58,174 nucleotides of DNA from an uncultured Alteromonadales bacterium (GTDB lineage: Bacteria > Pseudomonadota > Gammaproteobacteria > Pseudomonadales > Cellvibrionaceae): the NCBI GenBank assembly GCA_937864365.1, contig CALMJT010000071.1:1-58174 (forward strand), read 5' to 3'. The stretch's first letter is position 1; every line of letters starts with the position of its first letter. The position numbers and the translations under genes are program-made. The notes under the pieces are model-generated. The model was not told the DNA's origin and ran no database searches. It was given only the letters and a program-made list of their open reading frames with translations. Shown here piece after piece: positions 37,316-47,058 of this stretch.

Positions 37316-38770
37316 ATGAGTATCGAATGGAAAAATTATGAGTGCGCCGATCTCTATGATGAATTAATCAATAATAGAGGTAACCCGCGTCAGCCAGCCC
37401 GAAGACTCGCTAATTTCGTGAGTAAGTTAGGCGTTGAAGAATTACAAAAACGTCGCCAATTGGCAGACGCAACCGTTCAGGATATGGGCGTGAGTTTTAC
37501 CGTTTATACCGACGAAGGTAATATCGACAGAGCTTGGCCGTTCGACATTATTCCTCGAATTATTCCAGCCAAAGAATGGAATCAAATTGCATTAGGTTTA
37601 AAGCAACGCCTAAAAGCACTCAATTTGTTCATTAACGATATTTATCATAAGCAGGAAATCATCAAAGATGGTATCGTTCCGGCCTACCTAATTCAAAATT
37701 CGAAGAATTTTCGCCCAGAATGCGTTGGCGTAAAGCCCGCTTTTGGTGTGTGGGCACACATTTGCGGCTCCGATTTGGTGCGCGATGCCGATGGCAAGAT
37801 GTACGTTTTAGAAGATAATCTGCGCGTACCGTCTGGCGTGTCCTACATGCTCGAAAATCGTGCAGTTACCAAACGCGTGTTGCCAGAGGTATTTGGGCGC
37901 GAAAACGTGCTTCCGGTCGACGATTACCCATCAAAATTATTCGACATGCTCGCGGCTTTGTCGCCACGTAAAGTGAAACAACCTGAAATTGTTGTACTCA
38001 CACCGGGCATTTATAACTCAGCGTATTTCGAACATGCCTTTTTGGCGCAACAAATGGGTGCGGAGCTGGTTGAAGGCTCTGATTTGTTAGTGGATACCGA
38101 TGACTGCGTTTATATGCGAACCATCCGTGGACGTGAGCGCGTTGATGTTATTTATCGACGCATCGACGATATGTTCATTGACCCAGAAGTGTTCAGTAAA
38201 GACTCAATGCTGGGTGTACCCGGACTCATGAGAGCGTGGAAAAAGGGCAATGTCGCGCTGGCCAATGCACCAGGTGCGGGCGTTGCCGACGATAAAGTCA
38301 TCTACGCATATGTTCCAAAAATCATCGAATACTATCTGGGTGAAAAGGCGCTGATTCCCAACGTACCAACTTATTTATGTGACAACGAAGACGAACGCGA
38401 ATATGTGATTGAACATATTCACGAGCTCGTAGTGAAGCCTGCCAATGAATCTGGTGGCTACGGCATGTTAGTTGGCCCTCACTCCACCAAAAAAGATCAA
38501 GAAAAATTTGTTAAGTTGATAAAAGAAAACCCACGTAACTACATTGCTCAACCAACATTAATGTTATCGACCGCGCCAACACTTACCGATGGCGGCCGCC
38601 CCGAACCTCGTCACCTAGATTTACGACCCTTTATTTTGCAAAGCAAAGATCTCTACGTTACCACCGGCGGATTAACCCGCGTTGCTATGGTGAAAGGCTC
38701 ACTGGTGGTGAACTCTTCCCAAGGCGGTGGCAGTAAAGATACTTGGATCGTTGAATCGGAGGGCGTGTAA
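37316..38770 (+). CDS. Circularly permuted ATP-grasp protein (DUF404/DUF407 type)
   Basis: 484 residues with the family signatures: WPFDIIPRIIPAKEWNQIA near the start, LNLFINDIYH, the metal/ATP-binding stretch YVLEDNLRVPSGVSYMLENR, DVIYRRIDDMFIDP and PANESGGYGMLVGP, and HLDLRPFILQ near the end. Predicted to ligate amino acids or peptides through an acyl-phosphate (known only by analogy with amidoligases). The stop is 1 base before the alpha-E start, so the two are translationally linked. A related domain is repeated in the fused gene at 43567. Confidence 0.9.
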   Translation: MSIEWKNYECADLYDELINNRGNPRQPARRLANFVSKLGVEELQKRRQLADATVQDMGVSFTVYTDEGNIDRAWPFDIIPRIIPAKEWNQIALGLKQRLKALNLFINDIYHKQEIIKDGIVPAYLIQNSKNFRPECVGVKPAFGVWAHICGSDLVRDADGKMYVLEDNLRVPSGVSYMLENRAVTKRVLPEVFGRENVLPVDDYPSKLFDMLAALSPRKVKQPEIVVLTPGIYNSAYFEHAFLAQQMGAELVEGSDLLVDTDDCVYMRTIRGRERVDVIYRRIDDMFIDPEVFSKDSMLGVPGLMRAWKKGNVALANAPGAGVADDKVIYAYVPKIIEYYLGEKALIPNVPTYLCDNEDEREYVIEHIHELVVKPANESGGYGMLVGPHSTKKDQEKFVKLIKENPRNYIAQPTLMLSTAPTLTDGGRPEPRHLDLRPFILQSKDLYVTTGGLTRVAMVKGSLVVNSSQGGGSKDTWIVESEGV

Positions 38771-38771
38771 G

Positions 38772-39704
38772 ATGCTGGCTAGAGTTGCAGAACGCCTTTA
38801 TTGGGCAGCCCGTTATTTAGAACGCGCCGAAAACACCTCTCGATTAATTGGTGTGTACGATAATTTACTGTTCGACCTGCCAAAAGATTTACTGGATATC
38901 AGCTGGTTTAACCTTATTGAGCTCAACAGCAGCGCAGAAACTTTTAACCGGCGTTACAAGGTTCGAAGCGAACGCAATATTGTTAAGTTTTTGGTTTCCG
39001 ATCCAGATAATCCAAGTTCTATCGCAGCATCGGTAAGGGCGGTGCGTGAAAACCTAAGAACCACCCGCGATGTGATTCCGCCGGCGGCCTGGGAACAGGT
39101 CAACGAGTTGTTTATTTACGTCAATAAGCATTCCCGCGATGGTTTATTGCGCGCCCGCCGTCACGAGTTTTTAACCGAAATTATTGAGCGCTCGCAATCG
39201 CTAAATGGCCTGTTGCACGGTTCGCTGATTCGCGATGAAGCTTGGCAATTTATAAAACTCGGGCGTAATATCGAACGCGCCGATATGACAACGCGTATTC
39301 TCGACGCTGGAGCTGCGGTACTTGAAAATACCAAAGTATTTGAGACATCCAATCCGGCTCAAGTGATTTGGGGCAACGTACTGCGTTCAATCGATGCGTA
39401 CATGAGTTATCGAAGAGCGGTAAAATCTACCGTACGTGGCAGCGATGTTGCTCGCTTTTTACTCGATGAAGAGCTTCTACCTAGGTCCGTGGCCTATTGC
39501 AGTCGGCAAATTTGTCAGGCAGCCACAAATCTTTCACAAGTCTCTGGTAGAAAATCTCCAGTTAACACCGACAAACTGCCCAAATACATCATCGAAAAAG
39601 AGGGTGATCTGGGTGCGGATTTTCGCAGCTATCTGAATGAGCTTCAGCTAGCAATTGCCGCAATACACGTGCAAATCTGCCAAACTTGGTTCCCTCACGA
39701 CTAG
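38772..39704 (+). CDS. Alpha-E domain protein
   Basis: 310 residues from the ATG at 38772; longer starts run into the ATP-grasp gene. Almost entirely helical, starting MLARVAERLYWAARYLERAENT and with FIKLGRNIERADMTTRIL, the paired 'E-rich' helices that define alpha-E (DUF403). Always found with the permuted ATP-grasp and transglutaminase genes; thought to assist in the same peptide-modifying pathway, but no activity is known. The next gene follows after 72 bases. Confidence 0.9.
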   Translation: MLARVAERLYWAARYLERAENTSRLIGVYDNLLFDLPKDLLDISWFNLIELNSSAETFNRRYKVRSERNIVKFLVSDPDNPSSIAASVRAVRENLRTTRDVIPPAAWEQVNELFIYVNKHSRDGLLRARRHEFLTEIIERSQSLNGLLHGSLIRDEAWQFIKLGRNIERADMTTRILDAGAAVLENTKVFETSNPAQVIWGNVLRSIDAYMSYRRAVKSTVRGSDVARFLLDEELLPRSVAYCSRQICQAATNLSQVSGRKSPVNTDKLPKYIIEKEGDLGADFRSYLNELQLAIAAIHVQICQTWFPHD

Positions 39705-39776
39705 ATATTTTACTGGCGTGGCACTGTTGTCACGCCAACGCCAAACATATTCGCGTTCAACCTTCAGGAAAGCTTC

Positions 39777-42700
39777 ATGGCCATTCGCGTCAAGTTACTA
39801 CATAAGACTCATTATAAGTTTGACCGCCCCGTTAATATTTACCCACACGTTCTGCGGCTTCGTCCGGCACCGCATTCGCGGACCAAAATTCACGGCTACT
39901 CGCTTAAAGTTCTACCCGAAGATCATTTCTTAAACTGGCAACAAGATCCATTTGGCAACTTTCAAGCTCGCCTGGTGTTTCCCGAAAAAACCAAAGAACT
40001 CGCCTTTGAGGTTGAAGTCATCGCCGACATGACGGCGATTAACCCATTCGATTTTTTTATTGAAGAATACGCCGAACATATTCCTTTTGTGTACGAAGAA
40101 CAGTTGAAAAAAGAACTGTTACCGTACCTAGAGACCGAAGAACACGACAGCCCATTGCTGAAAAAATGGGTCGAATCGGCAATACCCAAAGATGGACTTG
40201 AAATGCGCTCGATCGACTTTTTAGTTGAGTTGAACATGCGCTTACAACAAGAGATCGAATACAACATCCGCATGGAGCCGGGCGTTCAAAAGTGCCAAGA
40301 GACGCTCGAAAAGAAAAACGGCTCCTGCCGCGACAGCGCCTGGTTACTGGTGCAGATACTTCGCCACCTTGGCTTTGCGGCGCGTTTCGCCTCTGGCTAC
40401 TTGGTGCAACTTAAATCCGATAAAGAATCTCTTGATGGCCCCTCGGGCCCTGCCGAAGACTTCACCGACCTGCACGCTTGGTGTGAGGTCTATTTACCCG
40501 GCGCAGGTTGGGTGGGGTTAGATCCAACCTCGGGTCTGTTTGCGAGTGAAGGTCATATTCCTTTGGCCTGTACACCTCACCCCGTCTCTGCGGCACCGGT
40601 TACCGGTGCGACTGGTAAGTGTGAAGTTGAGTTTGAATTCAGCAACGAAGTCTTCCGTATTCACGAAGATCCTCGCGTTACCAAACCGTATATAGAAGAA
40701 GATTGGCAGGCCATTCAGGCCCTTGGCAAAGCCGTAGACGAAGAGCTTGGTCAAAGCGATGTCCGCTTGACGATGGGCGGCGAGCCTACTTTCGTATCCA
40801 TTGATGATATGGAATCTGCGCAATGGAACACCGACGCTCTAGGCGACGACAAGCTGCGTTTGGCAAAAGATCTATTGCTGCGCTTACGCAAGCGCTTTGC
40901 ACCCAACGGTTTGCTGCATTACGGTCAAGGAAAATGGTATCCCGGCGAAGAAGTACCGCGCTGGGCGCTGGGCGTTTTTTGGCGTCTCGACGGCGAACCC
41001 ATGTGGCGCAATACCGATTTGCTGGCTCGCGTTGATAAGGATTACGGCTATGGTTACCCAGAAGCCGAACAATTCGCTCAGCAGTTAGCGGTTAATCTCG
41101 GCCTTGCCGAAGACTTTGTACATACCGCCTTTGAAGACGCACTGCACTACGTTGATCTGGAAGAGCAGCTGCCGATCAATATCGATCCTACCACGGTTGA
41201 CTTAACCGACAGCTTAGAACGCAAGCGTTTGGCCAAATTGTTGCGTCGCGGGCTCAACACCCCCACCGGTTACGTAATCCCACTGGCATGGGACTATGGC
41301 AACAGCAGTTGGATGAGCACACGCTGGGAATTCCGTCGCGGCCACTTGGCGTTGATTCCGGGTGACTCACCTATGGGATTCCGTCTACCGCTTGAATCTC
41401 TGCCAGCACTGGAAGAAAAAATACTAGCGAAGTTCCGCGAGCCAGAGCGTGATCCGTTTGAAAGTCGTGAGCAACAAATTGTTGCTCCTTACGTTATTAC
41501 CGACGAATACGGTCAAATCAGCCCTGGGCCACGCAATCTCATGACCGAGAGCGCAGATGCGACACTCGAAGAGCGTTTTGGAAAACAGAGTAACGACGAC
41601 GAGCTGCTTCGCTACTGGGTAAGCACATTGCGCACAGCCTTGTGCGTGGAGCCACGTGATGGCCGCCTGTATCTATTCTTGCCGCCGTTACAGTACCTAG
41701 AGCACTATGTGGCGCTGATTAATGCCATCGAGAACACCGCGCAAGACCTCAACTTACCGATTGTGATTGAAGGTTACGAGCCGCCGAAAGATTTCCGTCT
41801 GCAAAAGCTGTTGGTGACGCCTGATCCGGGTGTTATTGAAGTAAATATCCATCCGTCGCGTTCGTGGCAAGAATTGGTTAATAACACCACGGCTCTTTAC
41901 GAAGAAGCCTTTAAATCTCGCCTAGGTACCGATGCCTTCATGGTAGATGGCCGCCATACTGGCACAGGCGGTGGTAACCACATCACCTTGGGTGGTTTAA
42001 CACCCGCCGACAGTCCATTATTGCGCCGCCCAGATGTACTGCGCAGCTTTGTGACCTACTGGCAGCACCATCCGGCGCTTTCGTACATTTTCTCAGGCAT
42101 GTTTATCGGCCCAACCTCGCAATCCCCAAGGGTTGATGAAGGTCGCGACGAAATGCTGTACGAACTTGAAATTGCCTTCCAACAAATGCCCGACGGCGAA
42201 GTTGCCCAACCTTGGTTGGTGGATCGCTTAATGCGAAACCTATTGGTTGATATTACCGGCAACACCCACCGCGCCGAATTCTGTATCGATAAACTCTACG
42301 CACCCGGTTCGGCCAGTGGTCGCCAAGGTATTCTGGAGTTCCGCGGTTTCGAAATGCCGCCGCACGAACACATGGCGCTGGTACAGGCACTGTTGATTCG
42401 GACCCTGTTGGCTCGCTTCTGGAAAGCCCCCTACAAGAAATCATTAGTACGCTGGGGAACAGAACTGCACGATCGATTCATGCTGCCACATTACGCCTGG
42501 GCCGACATGAAAGACGTTGTCGACGATCTCAACCGTCACGGCTACCCATTCCAGCTGCATTGGCTAGCACCGTTTGAAGAATTCCGCTATCCACACTACG
42601 GCCGTGTGCAAATCGATGATATCGAGCTAGAACTGCGCTGGGCCATTGAGCCTTGGCATGTTCTCGGCGAAGAAGTCGCCAGTTTTGGTACTGCTCGCTA

Positions 42701-43205
42701 TGTAGACAGCTCTGTTGAACGTTTACAAGTTAAGGTTCGCGGCCTGACAGATAGCCGTTATGTGGTCGCTTGTAATGGCCGACGCGTACCGCTAACACCA
42801 ACCGGACGTCACGGCGAATACGTTGCAGGGGTGCGTTATCGCGCTTGGGCGCCGCCTTCGGCACTACACCCAACCATTGGTATTCATGCTCCACTTACAT
42901 TCGACCTGATTGATACCTGGAACGGTCTCGCCATTGGCGGCTGTACTTACCATGTAAGTCACCAAGGTGGACGCTCCTACGACGATTACCCGGTCAATGC
43001 CATGGCTGCCGAGACTCGTCGCACCAATCGCTTTGAGGATTTCAATCATACCCAAGGGCCATTTACACCACGCCCCGAGTACGATGCTATTCGCGAGTTC
43101 TTCCCGAACCACGAGCCACCAAGACCTATGGCTCCACCGCCGGAAGAGCCGACCAACGAGTATCCTTACACCTTAGACTTGCGTAAAAAACCATCATTTT
43201 ATTGA
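39777..43205 (+). CDS. Giant transglutaminase-like / DUF2126 protein
   Basis: 1142 residues. N-terminal bacterial transglutaminase beta-domain (about 1-90), papain-like transglutaminase core with catalytic triad Cys184 (NGSCRDSAW), His233 (DLHAWCEV) and Asp249 (GLDPTSGL), then about 800 residues of DUF2126, with LTMGGEPTFVSIDD, GGNHITLGGLTPADSPLLRRP and the GLAIGGCTYHVSHQGGR segment near the end. No signal peptide: cytoplasmic. The DUF2126 part may be an additional amidoligase-like (GS-fold) module, an assignment from the literature on such clusters. AGGAA before the ATG fixes the start. A terminator lies about 215 bases after the stop. Confidence 0.92.
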   Translation: MAIRVKLLHKTHYKFDRPVNIYPHVLRLRPAPHSRTKIHGYSLKVLPEDHFLNWQQDPFGNFQARLVFPEKTKELAFEVEVIADMTAINPFDFFIEEYAEHIPFVYEEQLKKELLPYLETEEHDSPLLKKWVESAIPKDGLEMRSIDFLVELNMRLQQEIEYNIRMEPGVQKCQETLEKKNGSCRDSAWLLVQILRHLGFAARFASGYLVQLKSDKESLDGPSGPAEDFTDLHAWCEVYLPGAGWVGLDPTSGLFASEGHIPLACTPHPVSAAPVTGATGKCEVEFEFSNEVFRIHEDPRVTKPYIEEDWQAIQALGKAVDEELGQSDVRLTMGGEPTFVSIDDMESAQWNTDALGDDKLRLAKDLLLRLRKRFAPNGLLHYGQGKWYPGEEVPRWALGVFWRLDGEPMWRNTDLLARVDKDYGYGYPEAEQFAQQLAVNLGLAEDFVHTAFEDALHYVDLEEQLPINIDPTTVDLTDSLERKRLAKLLRRGLNTPTGYVIPLAWDYGNSSWMSTRWEFRRGHLALIPGDSPMGFRLPLESLPALEEKILAKFREPERDPFESREQQIVAPYVITDEYGQISPGPRNLMTESADATLEERFGKQSNDDELLRYWVSTLRTALCVEPRDGRLYLFLPPLQYLEHYVALINAIENTAQDLNLPIVIEGYEPPKDFRLQKLLVTPDPGVIEVNIHPSRSWQELVNNTTALYEEAFKSRLGTDAFMVDGRHTGTGGGNHITLGGLTPADSPLLRRPDVLRSFVTYWQHHPALSYIFSGMFIGPTSQSPRVDEGRDEMLYELEIAFQQMPDGEVAQPWLVDRLMRNLLVDITGNTHRAEFCIDKLYAPGSASGRQGILEFRGFEMPPHEHMALVQALLIRTLLARFWKAPYKKSLVRWGTELHDRFMLPHYAWADMKDVVDDLNRHGYPFQLHWLAPFEEFRYPHYGRVQIDDIELELRWAIEPWHVLGEEVASFGTARYVDSSVERLQVKVRGLTDSRYVVACNGRRVPLTPTGRHGEYVAGVRYRAWAPPSALHPTIGIHAPLTFDLIDTWNGLAIGGCTYHVSHQGGRSYDDYPVNAMAAETRRTNRFEDFNHTQGPFTPRPEYDAIREFFPNHEPPRPMAPPPEEPTNEYPYTLDLRKKPSFY

Positions 43206-43418
43206 GGCCTGTTATACTGAAACTGAGGACAAAAATGGTTAGTGAGAAAAACTTTCAGAGCTATCCATTTTTTTTGATAAGACTCGGTTACTGAAATCAC
43301 TTAATGAAATATGAGAATTGAATGTCGTTGGAAGTTACTGAATAATGGCCGCCAGAACTTGGCCTAAGTCACTTAAATTGTTGGCAAGAAATTAGTTAAC
43401 GAACATCGAACTTCAATC

Positions 43419-43446
43419 AAAAACGGGCTCACTTGAGCCCTTTTTT
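43419..43446 (+). terminator. Terminator after the giant transglutaminase gene
   Basis: GGGCTC-ACTT-GAGCCC stem followed by TTTTTTG, with A-rich lead; lies in the 346-base spacer before the fused ATP-grasp/alpha-E gene and may split the cluster into two transcripts. Confidence 0.8.
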
Positions 43447-43566
43447 GTCTGCCACGTTTACTCACATCGATCTTGCAGAACAACCACAAATTGACAATAA
43501 CATCGGCCCAACAGATCGAATAACTAGGCCTGAACATTTTTAAATATAAAGGTGCATGAATTGGCC

Positions 43567-46137
43567 ATGGTACAAAAGCAGTCCCAAACAAATTCCATGC
43601 AAGAGCCGGAGCCGCTCAGGTTCTACAACACCTCAACGGAGCTGGACGAATCCATTGACGCCAGCGGAGTGCGGCAAGGTCATTGGCAACAGCTGGTCAG
43701 TAATTTCGAAACCTTGACCAAAAAAGCGCTCACGGAACGCTCCACTAAAATTCAGCGAATCCTTCGCGACGACGGCGCCATCTACAACGTTAACGGCGGC
43801 ACCTCGGTTTGGGGACTCGACCCAATTCCTGTGGTTATCTCTCCGGCGGAATGGCAGAGCATCGAGCGCGGTTTGGTTGAGCGTGCACAACTGCTCGATT
43901 TTGTTCTCAAAGACATCTACAACAATCAAGAAATTATTCGCCGCGGCATCGTGCCGCCAGAAGTTATCTACAACCATCCCGGCTTTATTCGCGCCTGCCA
44001 TCGCACCCATTTACCCGGTTCGCACCAGCTTATTTTCTACGCATCCGACCTAGTTCGCGGCCCAGACAATCAATTAATGGTGGTTGGTGATCGTACCCAA
44101 GCACCTTCTGGCAGCGGTTACGCCTTAGAAAATCGCTTGGTGATGCAGCGGGTCTTTCCGGTTATTTTCCGCGAACAAAACGTCTGTCGATTGCGCGGGT
44201 TCTTCAATACTTTACGCGAACAATTGCTGCGTCTGGCACCCGGTCGCAATCTTAAAAGTGGCGAAAGCCCTCGTGTGGTTATTCTCACACCCGGCGCCTA
44301 CAGCGAGACCTTCTTCGAACACGCCTTTTTAGCCAACTACCTAGGCTACCCGCTGGTTCAGGGTAAAGATTTAACCGTGCGTCGCGGCTACGTATGGATG
44401 AAAACCCTCGATGGTTTATCACGAGTCGATGTGATTTTACGACGTGTTGACGATACCTATTGCGACCCCGTAGAGCTTAAGGGCGATTCACAACTCGGTG
44501 TTGCCGGGTTACTCGAAGTCGTGCGCGCCGGTCGTGTCGCCGTCGCCAATCCGCTGGGCAGCGGCATTTTAGAAAGCGGCGCCTTGATGCGTTACTTGCC
44601 AGATATCAGTCGTCACTTTTTTGGTCGTGAACTGTCTTTACCAAGCGCGCCCACCTACTGGTGTGGCGACAGTAACGACTTCAACTATGTTATTAATAAT
44701 CTGCGTAAACTGCGCATAAAGCACGCGCATCGCCAGTTTGATTCCAACTCGACCTTCGGCGGCAGCTTGTCCGAAAACGAACTGGCGGCGTTAGCAACCA
44801 GCATTCGCCAGTCGCCACAAAATTACGTCGCTCAAGAATTTGTGCCACCGTCGCAAAGCCCAAGCTGGCGAAACAAAAATATCGAGGCCAGACCTTTTGC
44901 CTTACGAGCCTTTGCCGTTGCCAATGAGCAAAGCTACCAGATTATGCCCGGCGGCTTAACGCGCTCGGCGGCGAACATTAACGATCAGCTGATTACCAAC
45001 CAATTGGGGGCAGTCAGTAAAGATACCTGGGTGCCGAGTCTCGAATCCGATCAAGAGGCGCAAGTAACGCCGTCAGCAAGCCTACAGCCTTATCGCAACA
45101 TTGATGTCAGCCTGCCAAGCCGTGTGGTTGAGAATCTATTTTGGGTCGGCCGCTACAACGAACGCGCCGACATGGCCTTACGCCTGTTACGTACCGTATT
45201 TATGCAATTGAACGGCGCTCATCGCTTACCGGTAGAAGCCGAACGCTTGTTGCTCTATTCGGTGACACAATTAACCATGACCTATCCCGGCTTTAACGAG
45301 GCCAGTCAAACACTGTTTGAAAATCCAGAAGGCGAACTGATGAGCGTCATCTTGGATGAAAACCGCATGGGCAGTGTAACCGCAAGCCTAAAAGCCATGT
45401 TGCGTTCGGCCAGCGAAGTGCGCGAAATGCTCTCCAGCGATACTCAGCGCGTGGTAAACGATATTGACGACGAACTCTACAATCTCGCCAAAAATCTCCG
45501 TGCCAGTATTAATTCGGCACCAGAAGAAGCACTCGACCCAATGGTTACGGCGCTGCTTGCCTTAGCGGGATTGTTCAACGAAAGCATGTATCGCGGCATG
45601 ACTTGGCACTTTTTAGAGTTAGGTCGTGCCTTAGAAAAAGTGTATCAGCTCACCACCTTGATGCGCTCACTGTTGGTGCCGGTCTCCCAGCACGAAGAGA
45701 CACAAATCGTGTGCACCGAAGTCATATTAACCACCACCGAAGGCCTTAACACTTTCCGTCGCCGGTTCCGCAATGACACCAGCTTATACAACGTCTTGGC
45801 TACCTTGATGCTCGATCGCACCAATCCACGCTCGTTGATGTATCAATTGGAATACATCGGTGAATTGATAAAAGAATTGCCCAATCACAACTCCAACGTA
45901 CCTGAAATTGGCCGCGAAAGCCGTGCGCTTTTAGAAGCCGTATCGAGCATACAGTTGGCAGATATCAGCAAGCTGCTTGAGGTTAACGAACAAAACTCCA
46001 TTCGTGCCAACCTTGATCAACTGTTGGTGAGAGTTCAAGAGCTGATGAAAAGCATGGCTCTGGCGATTAGCGATGTTTATTTCGACCATACCGCCGGGCC
46101 ACAACAATTGGTGCAAAACCCTTGGAACATGGATTAG
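43567..46137 (+). CDS. Fused circularly permuted ATP-grasp / alpha-E protein
   Basis: About 856 residues from the ATG at 43567 (TTG 43561 and GTG 43552 are alternatives; AAAGG lies at 43546-43550). Residues about 60-480 repeat the ATP-grasp plan of the 37316 gene (WGLDPIPVVISPAEWQSIE, VVGDRTQAPSGSGYALENR, ARPFALRAFAV), residues about 510-840 the alpha-E plan (LFWVGRYNERADMALRLLR, WHFLELGRALEKVYQL). The fusion supports physical association of the two products that are separate upstream. The stop is 6 bases before the next transglutaminase gene. Confidence 0.9.
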   Translation: MVQKQSQTNSMQEPEPLRFYNTSTELDESIDASGVRQGHWQQLVSNFETLTKKALTERSTKIQRILRDDGAIYNVNGGTSVWGLDPIPVVISPAEWQSIERGLVERAQLLDFVLKDIYNNQEIIRRGIVPPEVIYNHPGFIRACHRTHLPGSHQLIFYASDLVRGPDNQLMVVGDRTQAPSGSGYALENRLVMQRVFPVIFREQNVCRLRGFFNTLREQLLRLAPGRNLKSGESPRVVILTPGAYSETFFEHAFLANYLGYPLVQGKDLTVRRGYVWMKTLDGLSRVDVILRRVDDTYCDPVELKGDSQLGVAGLLEVVRAGRVAVANPLGSGILESGALMRYLPDISRHFFGRELSLPSAPTYWCGDSNDFNYVINNLRKLRIKHAHRQFDSNSTFGGSLSENELAALATSIRQSPQNYVAQEFVPPSQSPSWRNKNIEARPFALRAFAVANEQSYQIMPGGLTRSAANINDQLITNQLGAVSKDTWVPSLESDQEAQVTPSASLQPYRNIDVSLPSRVVENLFWVGRYNERADMALRLLRTVFMQLNGAHRLPVEAERLLLYSVTQLTMTYPGFNEASQTLFENPEGELMSVILDENRMGSVTASLKAMLRSASEVREMLSSDTQRVVNDIDDELYNLAKNLRASINSAPEEALDPMVTALLALAGLFNESMYRGMTWHFLELGRALEKVYQLTTLMRSLLVPVSQHEETQIVCTEVILTTTEGLNTFRRRFRNDTSLYNVLATLMLDRTNPRSLMYQLEYIGELIKELPNHNSNVPEIGRESRALLEAVSSIQLADISKLLEVNEQNSIRANLDQLLVRVQELMKSMALAISDVYFDHTAGPQQLVQNPWNMD

Positions 46138-46143
46138 TCATCA

Positions 46144-47031
46144 ATGATTTATCGCATTCGCCACATCACACAGTATAAATATGCGTCGCCAGTGAGCCTT
46201 GCTTACAATCTCGCCTGTTTGTTACCGAGAAATACCGAATACCAAACCTGTCTAGATCACCATCTAAACATAACGCCAACAGCAACGGCGTTAGCGCAGC
46301 GCAAAGATTACTTTGGTAATAATACCCACAACTTCAGTTTAGAACGCGCGCATACCGAATTAATTGTTGATATTCAATCAACGGTGCGCGTCGCCGACGT
46401 TCGATTAGTGGGTAGAGATTTAGAAATTGGCAACGCTTGGGAAGACAGTCTATTGCTCATGCAATCGAGTAAAGACGAAGCAACCCTAAGGGCGCGGGAA
46501 TTTGTTTTGGATTCTGCGTTTATTAAAGCGCACAAAGAATTGCGAGAATACGCACTGCCATCTTTTACAAATGGCAGGCCGTTATTATCGGCGGTACGTG
46601 ATCTCACCCACAGAATTTTTACAGACTTCACCTATGATCCTGGTTTCACTAACGTAAGCACACCGTTAGACGAAGTACTACAGCATCGCCGCGGCGTCTG
46701 CCAAGATTTCGCGCATTTAGCCATTGGCTGTCTCAGATCAATGGGTTTTGCAGCGCGTTATATCAGTGGTTACCTCGAAACCATTCCACCTCCCGGACAA
46801 GAAAAACTGGTTGGAGCCGATGCATCTCATGCGTGGTTTTCCGTATTTTCGCCAACCGAAGGCTGGTTTGAATTCGACCCAACCAACGACAATATTCCCG
46901 GCCCTCAGCACATCACCACTGCATGGGGACGAGACTACGCAGATGTTTCGCCCTTGAAAGGTGTTATTTTTGAAGGTGGCGGCTCACAGAGTTTACTGGT
47001 TTCTGTAGATGTACAACGGTTAGAAGCATAA
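46144..47031 (+). CDS. Transglutaminase-like protein of the Anbu cluster
   Basis: 295 residues: N-terminal beta-domain (IRHITQYKYASPVSLAYNLA) and papain-like core with catalytic Cys186 (RRGVCQDFAH), His229 (ADASHAWFSV) and Asp245 (WFEFDPTND). No export signal. Likely hydrolyses or forms isopeptide bonds in the pathway of this cluster. It is the smaller partner of the transglutaminase domain of the 39777 gene; both are catalytically complete. Last gene of the cluster; a separate MOSC gene starts 27 bases on. Confidence 0.92.
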   Translation: MIYRIRHITQYKYASPVSLAYNLACLLPRNTEYQTCLDHHLNITPTATALAQRKDYFGNNTHNFSLERAHTELIVDIQSTVRVADVRLVGRDLEIGNAWEDSLLLMQSSKDEATLRAREFVLDSAFIKAHKELREYALPSFTNGRPLLSAVRDLTHRIFTDFTYDPGFTNVSTPLDEVLQHRRGVCQDFAHLAIGCLRSMGFAARYISGYLETIPPPGQEKLVGADASHAWFSVFSPTEGWFEFDPTNDNIPGPQHITTAWGRDYADVSPLKGVIFEGGGSQSLLVSVDVQRLEA

Positions 47032-47058
47032 TAACCTAACCTACTTGGATGCAAGCCC

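Noticed and set aside
43234-43293. 19-codon frame with GAGGA ribosome site after the giant transglutaminase gene
   Set aside because: Too short and no supporting context; chance expectation is high.
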